Positions 16,579 to 25,006 of a stretch of 64,000 nt of DNA are shown piece after piece. Made by a program: the position numbers and the translations under genes. The notes beneath the pieces are model-generated. The model saw only the letters and a list, made by a program, of their open reading frames with translations. It was not told where the DNA came from and searched no databases. Within the stretch, counting starts at the first letter, position 1, and each line of letters starts with the position of its first letter. This stretch comes from Subdoligranulum sp. (GTDB lineage Bacteria > Bacillota > Clostridia > Oscillospirales > Ruminococcaceae). The DNA lies in assembly GCA_004555405.1 (NCBI GenBank), contig SFIE01000001.1, positions 1 through 64,000 of the forward strand. Direction: 5' to 3'.

Positions 16579-18963
16579 TTATCCGTGCAGCGTACAAGTT
16601 CCCACCGGCAAATTATCCTCGGTATAATAACCGGTGGCTGCGGGGCATCCGGCGCCCGCCAGCAATCCGCTCACCGTGCAGTAGCTGGCCTGCACCACCT
16701 GATCGCTGTAGGGGAAGCTTCTGTATTCCAGATCACCCTGCACATTTTCCATAAGCTGCTTCCAGATATACTGGGTTTCATGGCCGTAGCTTCGGGAAGC
16801 GCCGATCTCGTCCATGTTGGTGGGCTTATCACAGCCCCACCACACAGCCGTCACATAATAAGGAGTCAGGCCCACAAAGGTGTAGGACTTCATTTCGGTG
16901 GCCGTACCGGTTTTAGCCACAGCATCCATGCCGCCGGCCTTGGGGGTTTGGCCCTTGGCCGTACCGTCTACCAGAACATTGCGCAGCAGGCGGTTCATGA
17001 TGGTGGCGGTTTCCTCGCTGATGGCTTGTGTTACGGTCACATCCGGCATTTTGTCCAGATACAGATTGCCCTTGGAATCATACACCTCGGTGTAGTAATG
17101 GGGCGTGGTATACTTGCCGTCGTAGAAGATCTGGTAAGAAGCCGCCAGTTCCAGCGTGGAAAGGCCCTGTGTCTGGCCGCCCAGCACAATGGGGCCATAG
17201 TCTGCATCGGTTGCGGAAAGGCTTTCATTGTTCAGCGTGTACTTGGCAAAATCGTACATATTGTCAGCGCCGACATAGCTGCCCACATACACCGCGCAGG
17301 TGTTGAGAGATTGGCTGAGGGCATAAGGCACCAGCACATTTTCCTCGGAATATTTGCCGTTGAAGTTCACGGGCCAATCACGCCATGCCGCCGGATTGGC
17401 CAAGGCCGCCGGGGCGTAAATGTTGTTGGGGTCCAGCCCGTGGCGGCGGCAGTAGTCCGCATTCAGCACCTTGCGGTCCTCAGCGGTATAGAATGGTCTA
17501 TCCGGCACGGCGCTGGAATAGTTGATCGCGCCGTACTCCAATGCCAGAGAATAGGCCGCAATGGGCTTCATGGTAGAACCCGTCTGATGCGGCTCCACGG
17601 CACGGTTGGTGCCAAGATCCACCGTTTTTTCGCCTACGCCGCCCACCATGGCCAGCACCTCGCCGTTATAATTCATGGTGGTCATGGCGGCCTGTGTGCG
17701 CACATTGCGGTAATAAACCGTGTTGCCGCTGGAATCCGTGCCGGTTTTCAGCGAGCCGTCATCGTTATACACCGGAATGTCCGTATCACTCAGCGAGGAA
17801 ACCTCTTCCTGATGCCAATAAGCGCCGAACCATTTATCATCTTCATTCAGCATCAGCAATTCCATCTGGGTTTGGATCTGCGGGTCCACCGTTGTGTACA
17901 CGCGCAAACCGCCGGTGTAAATGATATTGCGGGCTGCGGCTTCGCTGCAGCCTTCTTTTTCCATAATGTCCTTGGTAAGCTCCACGAACACCTGATCCGC
18001 AAAATACGAGTTGTTGGAGCTGTGCGTAACGGTTTGCTCCAAAGCGGCATTATCGGCCAGCACCAAGGGCTCGTTGCTGGCGGCCTTGAATTCTTCTTCC
18101 TCCAGCTTACCCTGCTGATACATGAAATACAAAATATCGTTGCGGCGCACCAGCAGCTCTTCCGGGTTGGTTTCGGGATTGTATCGGCGGGGGTTTTTGG
18201 TGATAGCCGCGATGGAGGCGCACTCGGCCAGCGTGCAATCCTTTACATCCTTGCCGAAATATTCGCGCGCACCCGCCTGCACACCGCAAATGGTGCTGTT
18301 CAGGCTGATGGTGTTCAGGTAGGCTTCCAGAATGGTCTGCTTGGAATAGCGATGGCACAGGCCCAGCGCGCGGAAAATTTCGCGCACCTTACGCATGGCA
18401 TCCTGCTTGTCATCGCCTGTGATGTTTTTGATCAGCTGCTGTTCCAGCGTAGAAGCGCCCTGTGTGCTGCCGTACAAACGGTTGCCCGTGAGCATATTGA
18501 CGGCTGCGCCGATGGTGCGCTTAAAGTTTACGCCCGGCTCTTTGTAAAAGTCTTTATCCTCGGTGCAGATAAAAGCCCATTTCAGATCATCGGGAATATC
18601 GCCCAGCTCCACCCAGATACGGTGGCTGTTGCTGCTCCACGAAGCGTATTCGTTGCCGTTGCGGTCATACAAAATACTGGTTTGGGCCAGCTTCAGGTTG
18701 TCCAGATCCAGCACCTGGGCATCCTCTTGCGTGACCTCGACAATATATTTGCTCAAGGCAACGGACACTGCGCAGCACACCATGGTGCCAATGCAGCCCA
18801 CCACCACGATGGCGCGCCACAAAAAGCCCCAGAATCCGCGCTTTTTGCGCTTTGGCCCGGAGTGATTGGAACGCTGATTTTCTGCCGGTGCTGGCGGCTG
18901 CGGTGCGCGCTGCTGGCCGCTGGCGTTGCTGCGGCGGATCCGGCGAGGTTCGTTGGTTGGCAT
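16579..18963 (-). CDS. Class A penicillin-binding protein (PBP1A-like)
   Basis: Bifunctional glycosyltransferase/transpeptidase, 794 residues from 18963 (MPTNEPRRIRR), preceded by AAGGAG; a longer frame to 19014 lacks a ribosome-binding site. A basic, Pro-rich cytoplasmic tail of about 55 residues precedes one membrane helix. The GT51 domain shows TEDKDFY (catalytic Glu) and STLEQQLIKN. The transpeptidase domain has TGSTMKPI (nucleophile Ser, SxxK), SQSLNTC (SxN) and KTGTAT. The C-terminus ends in a short Cys-containing tail. A single-gene unit with a terminator at each relevant end. Confidence 0.95.
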   Translation of the reverse strand: MPTNEPRRIRRSNASGQQRAPQPPAPAENQRSNHSGPKRKKRGFWGFLWRAIVVVGCIGTMVCCAVSVALSKYIVEVTQEDAQVLDLDNLKLAQTSILYDRNGNEYASWSSNSHRIWVELGDIPDDLKWAFICTEDKDFYKEPGVNFKRTIGAAVNMLTGNRLYGSTQGASTLEQQLIKNITGDDKQDAMRKVREIFRALGLCHRYSKQTILEAYLNTISLNSTICGVQAGAREYFGKDVKDCTLAECASIAAITKNPRRYNPETNPEELLVRRNDILYFMYQQGKLEEEEFKAASNEPLVLADNAALEQTVTHSSNNSYFADQVFVELTKDIMEKEGCSEAAARNIIYTGGLRVYTTVDPQIQTQMELLMLNEDDKWFGAYWHQEEVSSLSDTDIPVYNDDGSLKTGTDSSGNTVYYRNVRTQAAMTTMNYNGEVLAMVGGVGEKTVDLGTNRAVEPHQTGSTMKPIAAYSLALEYGAINYSSAVPDRPFYTAEDRKVLNADYCRRHGLDPNNIYAPAALANPAAWRDWPVNFNGKYSEENVLVPYALSQSLNTCAVYVGSYVGADNMYDFAKYTLNNESLSATDADYGPIVLGGQTQGLSTLELAASYQIFYDGKYTTPHYYTEVYDSKGNLYLDKMPDVTVTQAISEETATIMNRLLRNVLVDGTAKGQTPKAGGMDAVAKTGTATEMKSYTFVGLTPYYVTAVWWGCDKPTNMDEIGASRSYGHETQYIWKQLMENVQGDLEYRSFPYSDQVVQASYCTVSGLLAGAGCPAATGYYTEDNLPVGTCTLHG

Positions 18964-19250
18964 ACTGTTTCTCCTTTTATTTTGAGGGAGCAGCAATTTT
19001 CTGCTTTGTCCCATCGAAATTTTTCTGCCTGCCGAGCCGCTGCGGCCACGGTGCGGGCAGTTGTATGGTCATGCTTTTTCTCGGCCTTTGAGTTTCATTC
19101 AGCCGATGGTATCGTTTATTATAGCACATTCGTTCTCCAAAAGTACAGCTTTCCCCTGTGAAAAGTATTTTTTTCGGCCAAAACGGCGCATACTCCCTGC
19201 AAAGGGCACTGCCCGCCTTTTATACAATATTATATAGGAGGAGCCATTGT

Positions 19251-19553
19251 ATGAGCGCATTCCGACGCATGATCCTGCTGATTTTCTTTTTGCTGGCGCT
19301 GAGCGTGAGCATTCTGTTTTTATTTTTGCCCGACTATCTGCAGCCCCTGCCGCCCGCTGCGGCCTATTATCTGCGCGATCTCCACGGGCGTGTGGCTGTG
19401 TATCCGGCCGACTCCCCTGCCGCAGAACCGCTGCAGGTGTATGACATCTACACCCGGCTTTTGCCCGAGGAGGATGTGCTGGCGCTGCAGCAGGGTGTGC
19501 CCGTTGCCGACGATGCCTCGCTGCAGCGTCTGCTGGAGGATTACGGCCTGTAA
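19251..19553 (+). CDS. Small membrane-anchored protein with BofC-C-like domain
   Basis: 100 residues from ATG 19251 (AGGAGG eight bases upstream); an upstream in-frame codon at 19158 would remove the clean N-terminal anchor. One hydrophobic helix (about 6-26) is followed by an extracytoplasmic domain: YYLRDLHGRVAVY, then LPEEDVLALQQGVPV and LQRLLEDYGL. This pattern matches the C-terminal BofC-like domain seen in many small clostridial proteins. BofC itself controls a sporulation protease, but no such role can be claimed here. Divergent from the PBP gene. Confidence 0.7.
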   Translation: MSAFRRMILLIFFLLALSVSILFLFLPDYLQPLPPAAAYYLRDLHGRVAVYPADSPAAEPLQVYDIYTRLLPEEDVLALQQGVPVADDASLQRLLEDYGL

Positions 19554-19598
19554 CTCCGTTTGTTCTTTTCGGCGGCGGCCTTTTGCCCTGCAAAATGC

Positions 19599-19627
19599 TT
19601 GCCTGTGCCCGGATTTTATGTTACAAT
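19599..19627 (+). promoter_or_regulatory. Promoter of the acyl carrier protein gene
   Basis: -35 TTGCCT, 17-bp spacer, -10 TACAAT. The same hexamers and spacing recur at 22311-22339. A TGCCGG/CCGGCA hairpin lies in the leader. Confidence 0.7.
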
Positions 19628-19718
19628 GTGAATCGGGTAAATCTGCCGGGCGTTTTCCGGCATTTGAATAGAAAACAGACGGCTGCGCCCGCCGCAGCAG
19701 GCAAGGAGCAATAATATT

Positions 19719-19961
19719 ATGGAAATGCAAGAAATTTTTAACACCGTACAGGATATTTTCCGCGATAATTTTGACGATGACGAGCTTGTGATCACCCGCG
19801 AGACCAGCAGCGATGACATTGAGGACTGGGACAGCCTGGAGCAGATCAACCTGCTGACCGCCATGGAAAAAGCCTTTGGCCTCAAGTTTAAGCTGGAGGA
19901 TGTGCGCGGCTTAAAGAATGTGGGCGAGCTGCTGGATCTGATCGCCCGCTTGAAGGGCTGA
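19719..19961 (+). CDS. Acyl carrier protein, specialised type
   Basis: 80 residues, acidic, with the phosphopantetheine site WDSLEQINL (Ser39). The helix II sequence (DSLEQINLLTAMEKAFGLKF) differs from the usual AcpP DSLD-VEL-MALEEEF and resembles ACPs tied to dedicated acyl or sugar-modifying pathways. Own promoter upstream and a strong terminator 38 bases after the stop, so it is expressed largely alone. The MaoC-SDR-GNAT genes that follow are its likely partners. No phosphopantetheinyl transferase or ketosynthase is in the window. Confidence 0.9.
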   Translation: MEMQEIFNTVQDIFRDNFDDDELVITRETSSDDIEDWDSLEQINLLTAMEKAFGLKFKLEDVRGLKNVGELLDLIARLKG

Positions 19962-19999
19962 TGCCTGTTTGATAAAACAGCTTTTGGGCAATTCCCCTG

Positions 20000-20029
20000 A
20001 CGGCTGGGCTTGCTGCCCAGCCGTTTTTT
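20000..20029 (+). terminator. Terminator after the ACP gene
   Basis: ACGGCTGGGC/GCCCAGCCGT perfect ten-base stem, five-base loop, then TTTTT. Confidence 0.9.
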
Positions 20030-20053
20030 ATTATCATACTGTGAGGTTTACCA

Positions 20054-20470
20054 ATGAACAGCTATACCATTCACGATATGGTTCCCGGCCTGACCGAGAG
20101 CTTCACCGTAACCGTGACCGAAGAAATGATGCAGCAGTTTTATGCCATTACGGGCGACTGCAGCCCCATTCACATGGATGCCAGCTATGCCGCCGGGCGC
20201 GGATTTCCCGGGCGCGTGGTGTACGGTATGCTGGGGGCCAGCTTTTTTTCCACGCTGGCCGGTGTGTATCTGCCCGGTGAGCACTGCCTTTTGCACAGCG
20301 TGGAAAGCAAATTTGCCGCCCCGGTATTTGTGGGCGATACGCTTACCATCACCGGCAAGGTGAGCGAAGTGAACGAAACCTTTATGGAAGCCACCATCAA
20401 GGCGGCTATTGTGAACCAGAACGGCAAAAAAGTGACGCGCGGTGTGATCAAGGCCGGTCTGGCAAAGTAA
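20054..20470 (+). CDS. MaoC-like (R)-hydratase
   Basis: 138-residue single hot-dog domain of the MaoC/PhaJ type. The hydratase-2 catalytic pair is visible in GDCSPIHMD (Asp35, His40), followed by the helix AGRGFPGRVVYGML. The family hydrates trans-enoyl thioesters or acts in reverse. The 14-base gap to the SDR gene and the SDR/GNAT overlap indicate one operon. Substrate (ACP- or CoA-bound) cannot be decided. Confidence 0.88.
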   Translation: MNSYTIHDMVPGLTESFTVTVTEEMMQQFYAITGDCSPIHMDASYAAGRGFPGRVVYGMLGASFFSTLAGVYLPGEHCLLHSVESKFAAPVFVGDTLTITGKVSEVNETFMEATIKAAIVNQNGKKVTRGVIKAGLAK

Positions 20471-20484
20471 GCAAGGAGGACTTT

Positions 20485-21219
20485 ATGGCAAATGTATATC
20501 TGATCACCGGCTGCACCAGCGATGTGGGCACTGCCCTTGTGCGCCGGATTCTGAAGCAGGGCGATATCGTGATCGCGCAGGGGCGCGGCGATCTGGACAA
20601 GCTGGCCCCTTTGTGCGCCGAATTTCCCGGCTGCATCCACACCTATGATGTGGATCTTTCCAGCGCCGAGCAGGTGGATATTTTCATCAAGCTGATCGGC
20701 GAAAAGCACCCCTTGCCCACCCACATTGTGCATCTGCCCGCCCTGCCCGTGGTGAACGCCAAGTTCAAGAATTTTGACGAAGCCCGTTTTATGCTGGACA
20801 TGAATGTGCAGGTGATGAGCATTGTAAAGATCTGCAAGGCATTTTTGCCCAAAATGGCCAAGGCGCGCTGCGGCCGGGTGCTGTTTATCCAAACCAGCTA
20901 CACCATTGGCTGCCCGCCCAAAAACACCGCCGCCTATGTCATGGCCAAAAGCTGCATCGGCGGGCTGGTGAAAAGCCTTGCCGTAGAGTATGCCCAGTAT
21001 GGCATCACGGTAAACTGTGTGGCCCCCTGCATGATGGAAACGCATTTTCTGGCCGATACGCCCGATCTCATTGTGCAGGCCAGTGCTGCGGATAACCCCA
21101 TGGGCCGCAATGCCCGTGTGGAGGATGTGGTGCCCGCCATGGCATTTTTGCTCAGCGAGGAGGCCCGCTTTATCACGGGCGTAACGCTGCCCATCACAGG
21201 AGGAAGCGCCATTGAGTGA
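20485..21219 (+). CDS. Short-chain dehydrogenase/reductase
   Basis: 244-residue SDR. The nucleotide-binding motif TGCTSDVG (8-15) is a variant of TGxxxGxG. The NNAG motif is replaced by HLPALPV. The catalytic set is Asn107, Ser138, Tyr151 and Lys155 (YVMAK). The C-terminal GVTLPITGG is typical of FabG-like enzymes. By context, a 3-oxoacyl-ACP reductase-like step before the MaoC hydratase is plausible. Confidence 0.88.
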   Translation: MANVYLITGCTSDVGTALVRRILKQGDIVIAQGRGDLDKLAPLCAEFPGCIHTYDVDLSSAEQVDIFIKLIGEKHPLPTHIVHLPALPVVNAKFKNFDEARFMLDMNVQVMSIVKICKAFLPKMAKARCGRVLFIQTSYTIGCPPKNTAAYVMAKSCIGGLVKSLAVEYAQYGITVNCVAPCMMETHFLADTPDLIVQASAADNPMGRNARVEDVVPAMAFLLSEEARFITGVTLPITGGSAIE

Positions 21220-22207
21220 GGTTACGATGCGCCACGCCCGTGCCGATGAGCGTGAGCGTGTGATCGCGTTTATCAACGATCATTTTGACTGGAAGCTGCC
21301 GCTGGTGAATCTGCCGGAGTATTTCACCTATTATTACTGCGGCAAACAGCTGCAGTATGTGCTGGCCGAGCAGGACGGTGAGCTTCTGGCGGCGGCCGGA
21401 TATATTTTAGCCAACCAGAGCGACACACCGGATGTGTGGGTTTCGGTGTGGGTGGCCAAAAAAGGCCACAACGGCGTTGGGCTGGAATTGATGAACAGCC
21501 TGCCGGGCCTATTGCACGCCCGCGTGGTGGCCTGCAACAACATTCGCCCCAAAACCTGTGTATTTTACCGCTTTTTGGGCTGGACGGCGGAGCGTATGCC
21601 CCATTATTTCCGCCTGAGCGGGCAAAGCGAATATCACCTGTGCCGCCCGGCGGATACGCGGGTGCTGCCGGTAACGGGCAGCCTTGCTTTGGAGCGCGTA
21701 GAAAACGCCCGGCAGCTGCAGGCGCTGGGCATGCCCCCCTGCCCCCACACTCCGGCCAAGGATGTGTGGTATATGAAGCGGCGCTATTTTGCTTTTCCGC
21801 ACCTGCAATATGATGTATGGTGTGCCCGCGAAAACGGTGCGCTGCTGGGCTATCTGGTAACCCGCACGGTGGCCAGCGGCGAGCACGGCGAAATTCCCGT
21901 TTTGCGGCTCGTAGACTTTGTGGGTGAGGACTGTGTTCTGCCCCGCCTGGGCACCGCTATCGACCGCCTTTTGCACCGCGAAAAGGCCGAATATGCAGAG
22001 TGCTACAACGCCGGTATTCCGGCTGCCATCTGGGCAGAAGCCGGTTTTTCCCAGCGCCTTCCGGGCGACGGCAATATCATTCCCAATTATCTGACACCCC
22101 CGCTTTACGACAATACCGAATATTACTATTTTACCAATCAGCCGGAAGGCTTTACCATGTTCAAGGCCGACGGCGACCAGGACCGCCCCAATCTGAGCGT
22201 GGATTAA
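21212..22207 (+). CDS. GNAT-type acyltransferase-like protein
   Basis: 331 residues. TTG start with AGGAGG seven bases upstream, overlapping the SDR stop by eight bases; an ATG at 21227 is the alternative. Residues about 1-140 look like a GNAT fold (VWVAKKGHNGVGLELMNSL, CNNIRPKTCVFYRFLGW). A second, less obvious GNAT-like half follows (LRLVDFVGED, AGIPAAIWAEAGFSQR). It resembles acyl- or aminoacyl-transfer proteins of surface-glycan loci, but the substrate is not known. Last gene of the cassette. Confidence 0.65.
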   Translation: MSEVTMRHARADERERVIAFINDHFDWKLPLVNLPEYFTYYYCGKQLQYVLAEQDGELLAAAGYILANQSDTPDVWVSVWVAKKGHNGVGLELMNSLPGLLHARVVACNNIRPKTCVFYRFLGWTAERMPHYFRLSGQSEYHLCRPADTRVLPVTGSLALERVENARQLQALGMPPCPHTPAKDVWYMKRRYFAFPHLQYDVWCARENGALLGYLVTRTVASGEHGEIPVLRLVDFVGEDCVLPRLGTAIDRLLHREKAEYAECYNAGIPAAIWAEAGFSQRLPGDGNIIPNYLTPPLYDNTEYYYFTNQPEGFTMFKADGDQDRPNLSVD

Positions 22208-22310
22208 GCGCCCAAATCCCTGACCAAGCCCCCAAAATCCGCTGTTTGGCTGCCAAAAGCAACAGATTTCTTACAAAATGGAATTTCAGCAGAATTTTTG
22301 CTTTTAGGGC

Positions 22311-22339
22311 TTGCCTTGTGCAGACAAGTGTGCTACAAT
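22311..22339 (+). promoter_or_regulatory. Promoter of the amino-acid ABC transporter operon
   Basis: -35 TTGCCT, 17-bp spacer, -10 TACAAT. Confidence 0.75.
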
Positions 22340-22347
22340 ACATTATG

Positions 22348-22375
22348 TTATCACATTACTATAGTAAAGTGATAA
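22348..22375 (+). promoter_or_regulatory. 28-bp operator-like palindrome
   Basis: TTATCAC-A-TTACTATAGTAA-A-GTGATAA: a dyad of 13 base pairs per arm with one symmetric A/A mismatch. It starts 8 bases after the -10 box and so covers about +1 to +30, an ideal place for a repressor. It ends 52 bases before the ATG. The cognate regulator is unknown and no regulator gene is adjacent. Confidence 0.7.
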
Positions 22376-22427
22376 TGCAAGAAAGTATATATGATGTTCA
22401 GCACCTGTTGTGCAAGGAGTGAGTATT

Positions 22428-23285
22428 ATGAAAAAAATGATTTCTGCTGTAATGGCCGGTGCTATGGCCGTTTCCATGACTGCCTGCGGCGGTGCCGCAT
22501 CTTCCGCCCCCATTGCTTCCTCTGCATCTGCCGCTTCCTCTGCCGTTTCTTCGGCAGCAGCTTCCTCCGAGGCTGCCGGCAGCGATATGGAGTATGTGAA
22601 AAACAAGGGCAAGCTGGTAGTCGGCATCACGGATTTTGAGCCCATGGATTATAAGAGCGACAGCGGCGAGTGGATCGGCTTTGACGCCGATCTGGCCAAG
22701 GCCTTTGCCCAAAGCCTGGGTGTGGAAGCCGATTTTGTAGAGATTGACTGGGATAATAAGCTGCTGGAGCTGAACGGCAAGTCGATTGACTGCGTTTGGA
22801 ACGGCATGACCCTGACCGACGAAGTGACCAGCAGCATGGAATGCTCCAACGCTTACTGCAACAACGCACAGGTGGTGGTGCTGCCTGTTGATATGGCCGA
22901 AAAGTATCAGACGGTGGAAAGCCTGAGCGATCTGAACTTTGCCGTAGAGTCCGGTTCCGCCGGTGAAGCTGCCGCCAAAGAGCTGGGCCTGAATTTCACC
23001 CCTGTAAGCAATCAGGCCAGTGCTTTGATGGAAGTGGCCGCCGGTACCTCGGGTGCTGCTATCATCGACAGCCTGATGGCCGGTGCTATGGTGGGCGAGG
23101 GCACCAGCTATGACAAGCTCACCTACACCCTGCCCCTGAGCGATGAAAAGTACGGTGTCGGCTTCCGCAAGGGCTCTGATCTGGCTGCTGCACTGAACGA
23201 CTTCTTCGCTGCCAGCAAGGAAGACGGTTCTATGCAGACTTTGGCCGAAACCTACGGCGTGCAGGCCGCTTTGGTGAACGATTGA
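22428..23285 (+). CDS. Amino-acid ABC transporter substrate-binding lipoprotein
   Basis: 285-residue family-3 solute-binding protein. Signal peptide with lipobox MTAC (Cys at about 20), then a linker almost all Ala/Ser (about 23-50). The domain begins YVKNKGKLVVGITDFEPMDY. Typical hinge and ligand motifs (WIGFDADLAKAFA, IDCVWNGMTLTDEV) follow. Membrane-anchored receptor of the importer with the next two genes. Polar or cystine-type amino acids are likely by family; the exact ligand is not determinable. Confidence 0.93.
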   Translation: MKKMISAVMAGAMAVSMTACGGAASSAPIASSASAASSAVSSAAASSEAAGSDMEYVKNKGKLVVGITDFEPMDYKSDSGEWIGFDADLAKAFAQSLGVEADFVEIDWDNKLLELNGKSIDCVWNGMTLTDEVTSSMECSNAYCNNAQVVVLPVDMAEKYQTVESLSDLNFAVESGSAGEAAAKELGLNFTPVSNQASALMEVAAGTSGAAIIDSLMAGAMVGEGTSYDKLTYTLPLSDEKYGVGFRKGSDLAAALNDFFAASKEDGSMQTLAETYGVQAALVND

Positions 23286-23332
23286 TCCTTTACCGCAATT
23301 TTAGGGGACAATGCCGCCCCTTGCGTTAAAAA

Positions 23333-23368
23333 ACGCCGAAAGCGCTTTTGAAAGGGCGCTTTCGGCGT
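23333..23368 (+). other. Intercistronic stem-loop between receptor and permease genes
   Basis: ACGCCGAAAGCGC/GCGCTTTCGGCGT, 13 perfect base pairs with a ten-base loop and no T-run after it. Probably an mRNA stabiliser or leaky block that keeps the receptor more abundant than the membrane parts. Confidence 0.6.
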
Positions 23369-23408
23369 ATAACTTATAACGGCAAATTACATACGATCGG
23401 GTGAATTT

Positions 23409-24095
23409 ATGGAACGAATCATGCAGCAGCTGCCCATTGTTCTGGGTGCCTTGAATGTGGGCTTTCTGCAAACGCTGAAATTATTTTTCATTACGCTTTT
23501 GGGTGCTTTTCCGCTGGGTCTTGTGATCGCCTTCGGTTCGCTTTCGCGCTTTAAGCCCCTGCAGTACTTCAGCCGCTTTTGCGTGTGGATCATTCGCGGC
23601 ACACCGCTGATGATCCAGCTGCTGATCATCTATTATTTCCCCGGCCTGGTAATGGGCAACAACATTTGGGGCAGCGGTGAATCCGGCCGATTTGTGGCCG
23701 CCGCTGTGGCGTTTGTGGTAAACTACGCCTGCTATTTTTCCGAGATCTACCGTGGCGGCATTCAGGGCGTTCCCTATGGCCAGCAGGAGGCCGGTTTGGT
23801 GCTTGGCATGACCCGCAGCCAGATCTTTGTGCATGTTACGCTGCTGCAAATGATCAAGCTGATCGTGCCCCCTATCTCCAACGAGATCATCACGCTGGTG
23901 AAAGACACTTCGCTGGCGCGTATCATTGCCCTGCAGGAGATCATTTGGGCAGGACAGTCCTTCTTAAAGGGAAGTCAGGGCATTGCCGGTGCCATTTGGC
24001 CCATGTTCTTTACGGCGTTCTATTATCTGATCTTTACTGCCGTGATCACATGGCTTTTGAACCGACTGGAAAAGAAACTGAGCTACTTCCACTAA
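23409..24095 (+). CDS. Amino-acid ABC transporter permease (HisM type)
   Basis: 228 residues with about five membrane helices. The N-terminal signature is GFLQTLKLFFITLLGAFPLG. The EAA-like loop is GVPYGQQEAGLVLGMTRSQI, followed by LLQMIKLIVPPISNEIITLVKDTSL, both characteristic of polar amino-acid permeases. It probably forms a homodimer, since only one permease gene is present. Confidence 0.93.
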   Translation: MERIMQQLPIVLGALNVGFLQTLKLFFITLLGAFPLGLVIAFGSLSRFKPLQYFSRFCVWIIRGTPLMIQLLIIYYFPGLVMGNNIWGSGESGRFVAAAVAFVVNYACYFSEIYRGGIQGVPYGQQEAGLVLGMTRSQIFVHVTLLQMIKLIVPPISNEIITLVKDTSLARIIALQEIIWAGQSFLKGSQGIAGAIWPMFFTAFYYLIFTAVITWLLNRLEKKLSYFH

Positions 24096-24124
24096 ACTAA
24101 CGGCTGATTGAAAGGATTTTGAAA

Positions 24125-24922
24125 ATGGCATTCTTAGAGGTTCGTCACATCTGCAAGTCCTTTGGCCGCACCGAAGTGCTCAAAGGCATTGATTTCAGCC
24201 TGGAAAAAGGCGAAGTGCTTTCCATCATCGGTTCCAGCGGCAGCGGCAAAACCACCCTGCTGCGCAGCATGAACTATCTGGAGCTGCCCCAGAAGGGCAC
24301 TGTTTCGGTGGGCGGTGAGATTCTGTTCGACTACGATGACCCGCACAAATTCAGCGATGAAGAACTGCGCCGCAAGCGCCTGCACTTTGGCATGGTGTTT
24401 CAGAATTTCAACCTGTTTCCGCAATATAATGTGCTGGACAACTGCACCCTGGCCATGGACCTGCTGGCCAGGGACAAAGCCAGGCAGACAAAGCAGCATT
24501 TTGATAAGGCTGCCAGCCACCGGGAAAACCAGCAAATCGCCAGCGATATCTTAGCCAGTGTGGGCCTTTCGGCCAAGCTGAAAAACTACCCCTGCGAGCT
24601 TTCGGGCGGCCAGTGCCAGCGCGTGGCCATTGCCCGCGCACTGTGCCTCAAGCCGGACATTTTGTGCTTTGACGAGCCCACCAGCGCGCTGGACCCTGAG
24701 CTCACCGGCGAAGTGCTGCGGGTGATCAAGGGCCTGAAAAGCAGCGACAGCACCATGATCATCGTCACGCATGAAATGGAGTTTGCCCGCAATGTTTCGG
24801 ACAAGGTGATCTTCATGGCAGACGGTTTGATCGAAGAACAAGGTACCCCCGATGAGGTGTTTGGCGCTCCCAAGAGCGAAAAAACCAAAAGCTTTTTGGC
24901 CAAGAGTCTGGAAAGCATTTGA
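24125..24922 (+). CDS. Amino-acid ABC transporter ATP-binding protein
   Basis: 265-residue GlnQ-type ATPase from ATG 24125 (AAAGGA upstream). Walker A GSSGSGKTT, Q-loop MVFQNFNLFPQ, signature LSGGQCQR, Walker B DILCFDEPTSALD and H-loop IIVTHEM are all present. An insertion of about 25 residues before the signature (about 115-140, RDKARQTKQHFDKAASHREN) makes it longer than the usual 240. Last gene of the operon. Confidence 0.95.
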   Translation: MAFLEVRHICKSFGRTEVLKGIDFSLEKGEVLSIIGSSGSGKTTLLRSMNYLELPQKGTVSVGGEILFDYDDPHKFSDEELRRKRLHFGMVFQNFNLFPQYNVLDNCTLAMDLLARDKARQTKQHFDKAASHRENQQIASDILASVGLSAKLKNYPCELSGGQCQRVAIARALCLKPDILCFDEPTSALDPELTGEVLRVIKGLKSSDSTMIIVTHEMEFARNVSDKVIFMADGLIEEQGTPDEVFGAPKSEKTKSFLAKSLESI

Positions 24923-24938
24923 TTTTTCACAATTTTAC

Positions 24939-24986
24939 AAAAAATCGCCCCTGTGTTTGGCTTTTTCAAACACGGGGGCGATTTTT
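24939..24986. terminator. Bidirectional terminator between the ABC operon and pdp
   Basis: AAAAATCGCCCC..GTGTTTG pairs with CAAACAC..GGGGCGATTTTT, with A- and T-runs on both sides. Confidence 0.85.
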
Positions 24987-25006
24987 ATGCGTTTCCGGCG
25001 CACAGA

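Noticed and set aside
16399..19161. A 920-codon open frame on the plus strand antisense to the class A PBP gene
   Set aside because: It mirrors the PBP codon frame and is open only because the gene avoids codons whose complement is a stop. The translation is low-complexity His/Gly/Gln-rich and no ribosome-binding site or motif fits.
22375..22422. A 15-codon ORF just before the amino-acid-binding lipoprotein, considered as a leader peptide
   Set aside because: No Shine-Dalgarno, begins at the end of the operator palindrome and has no run of a single amino acid (one Cys only).
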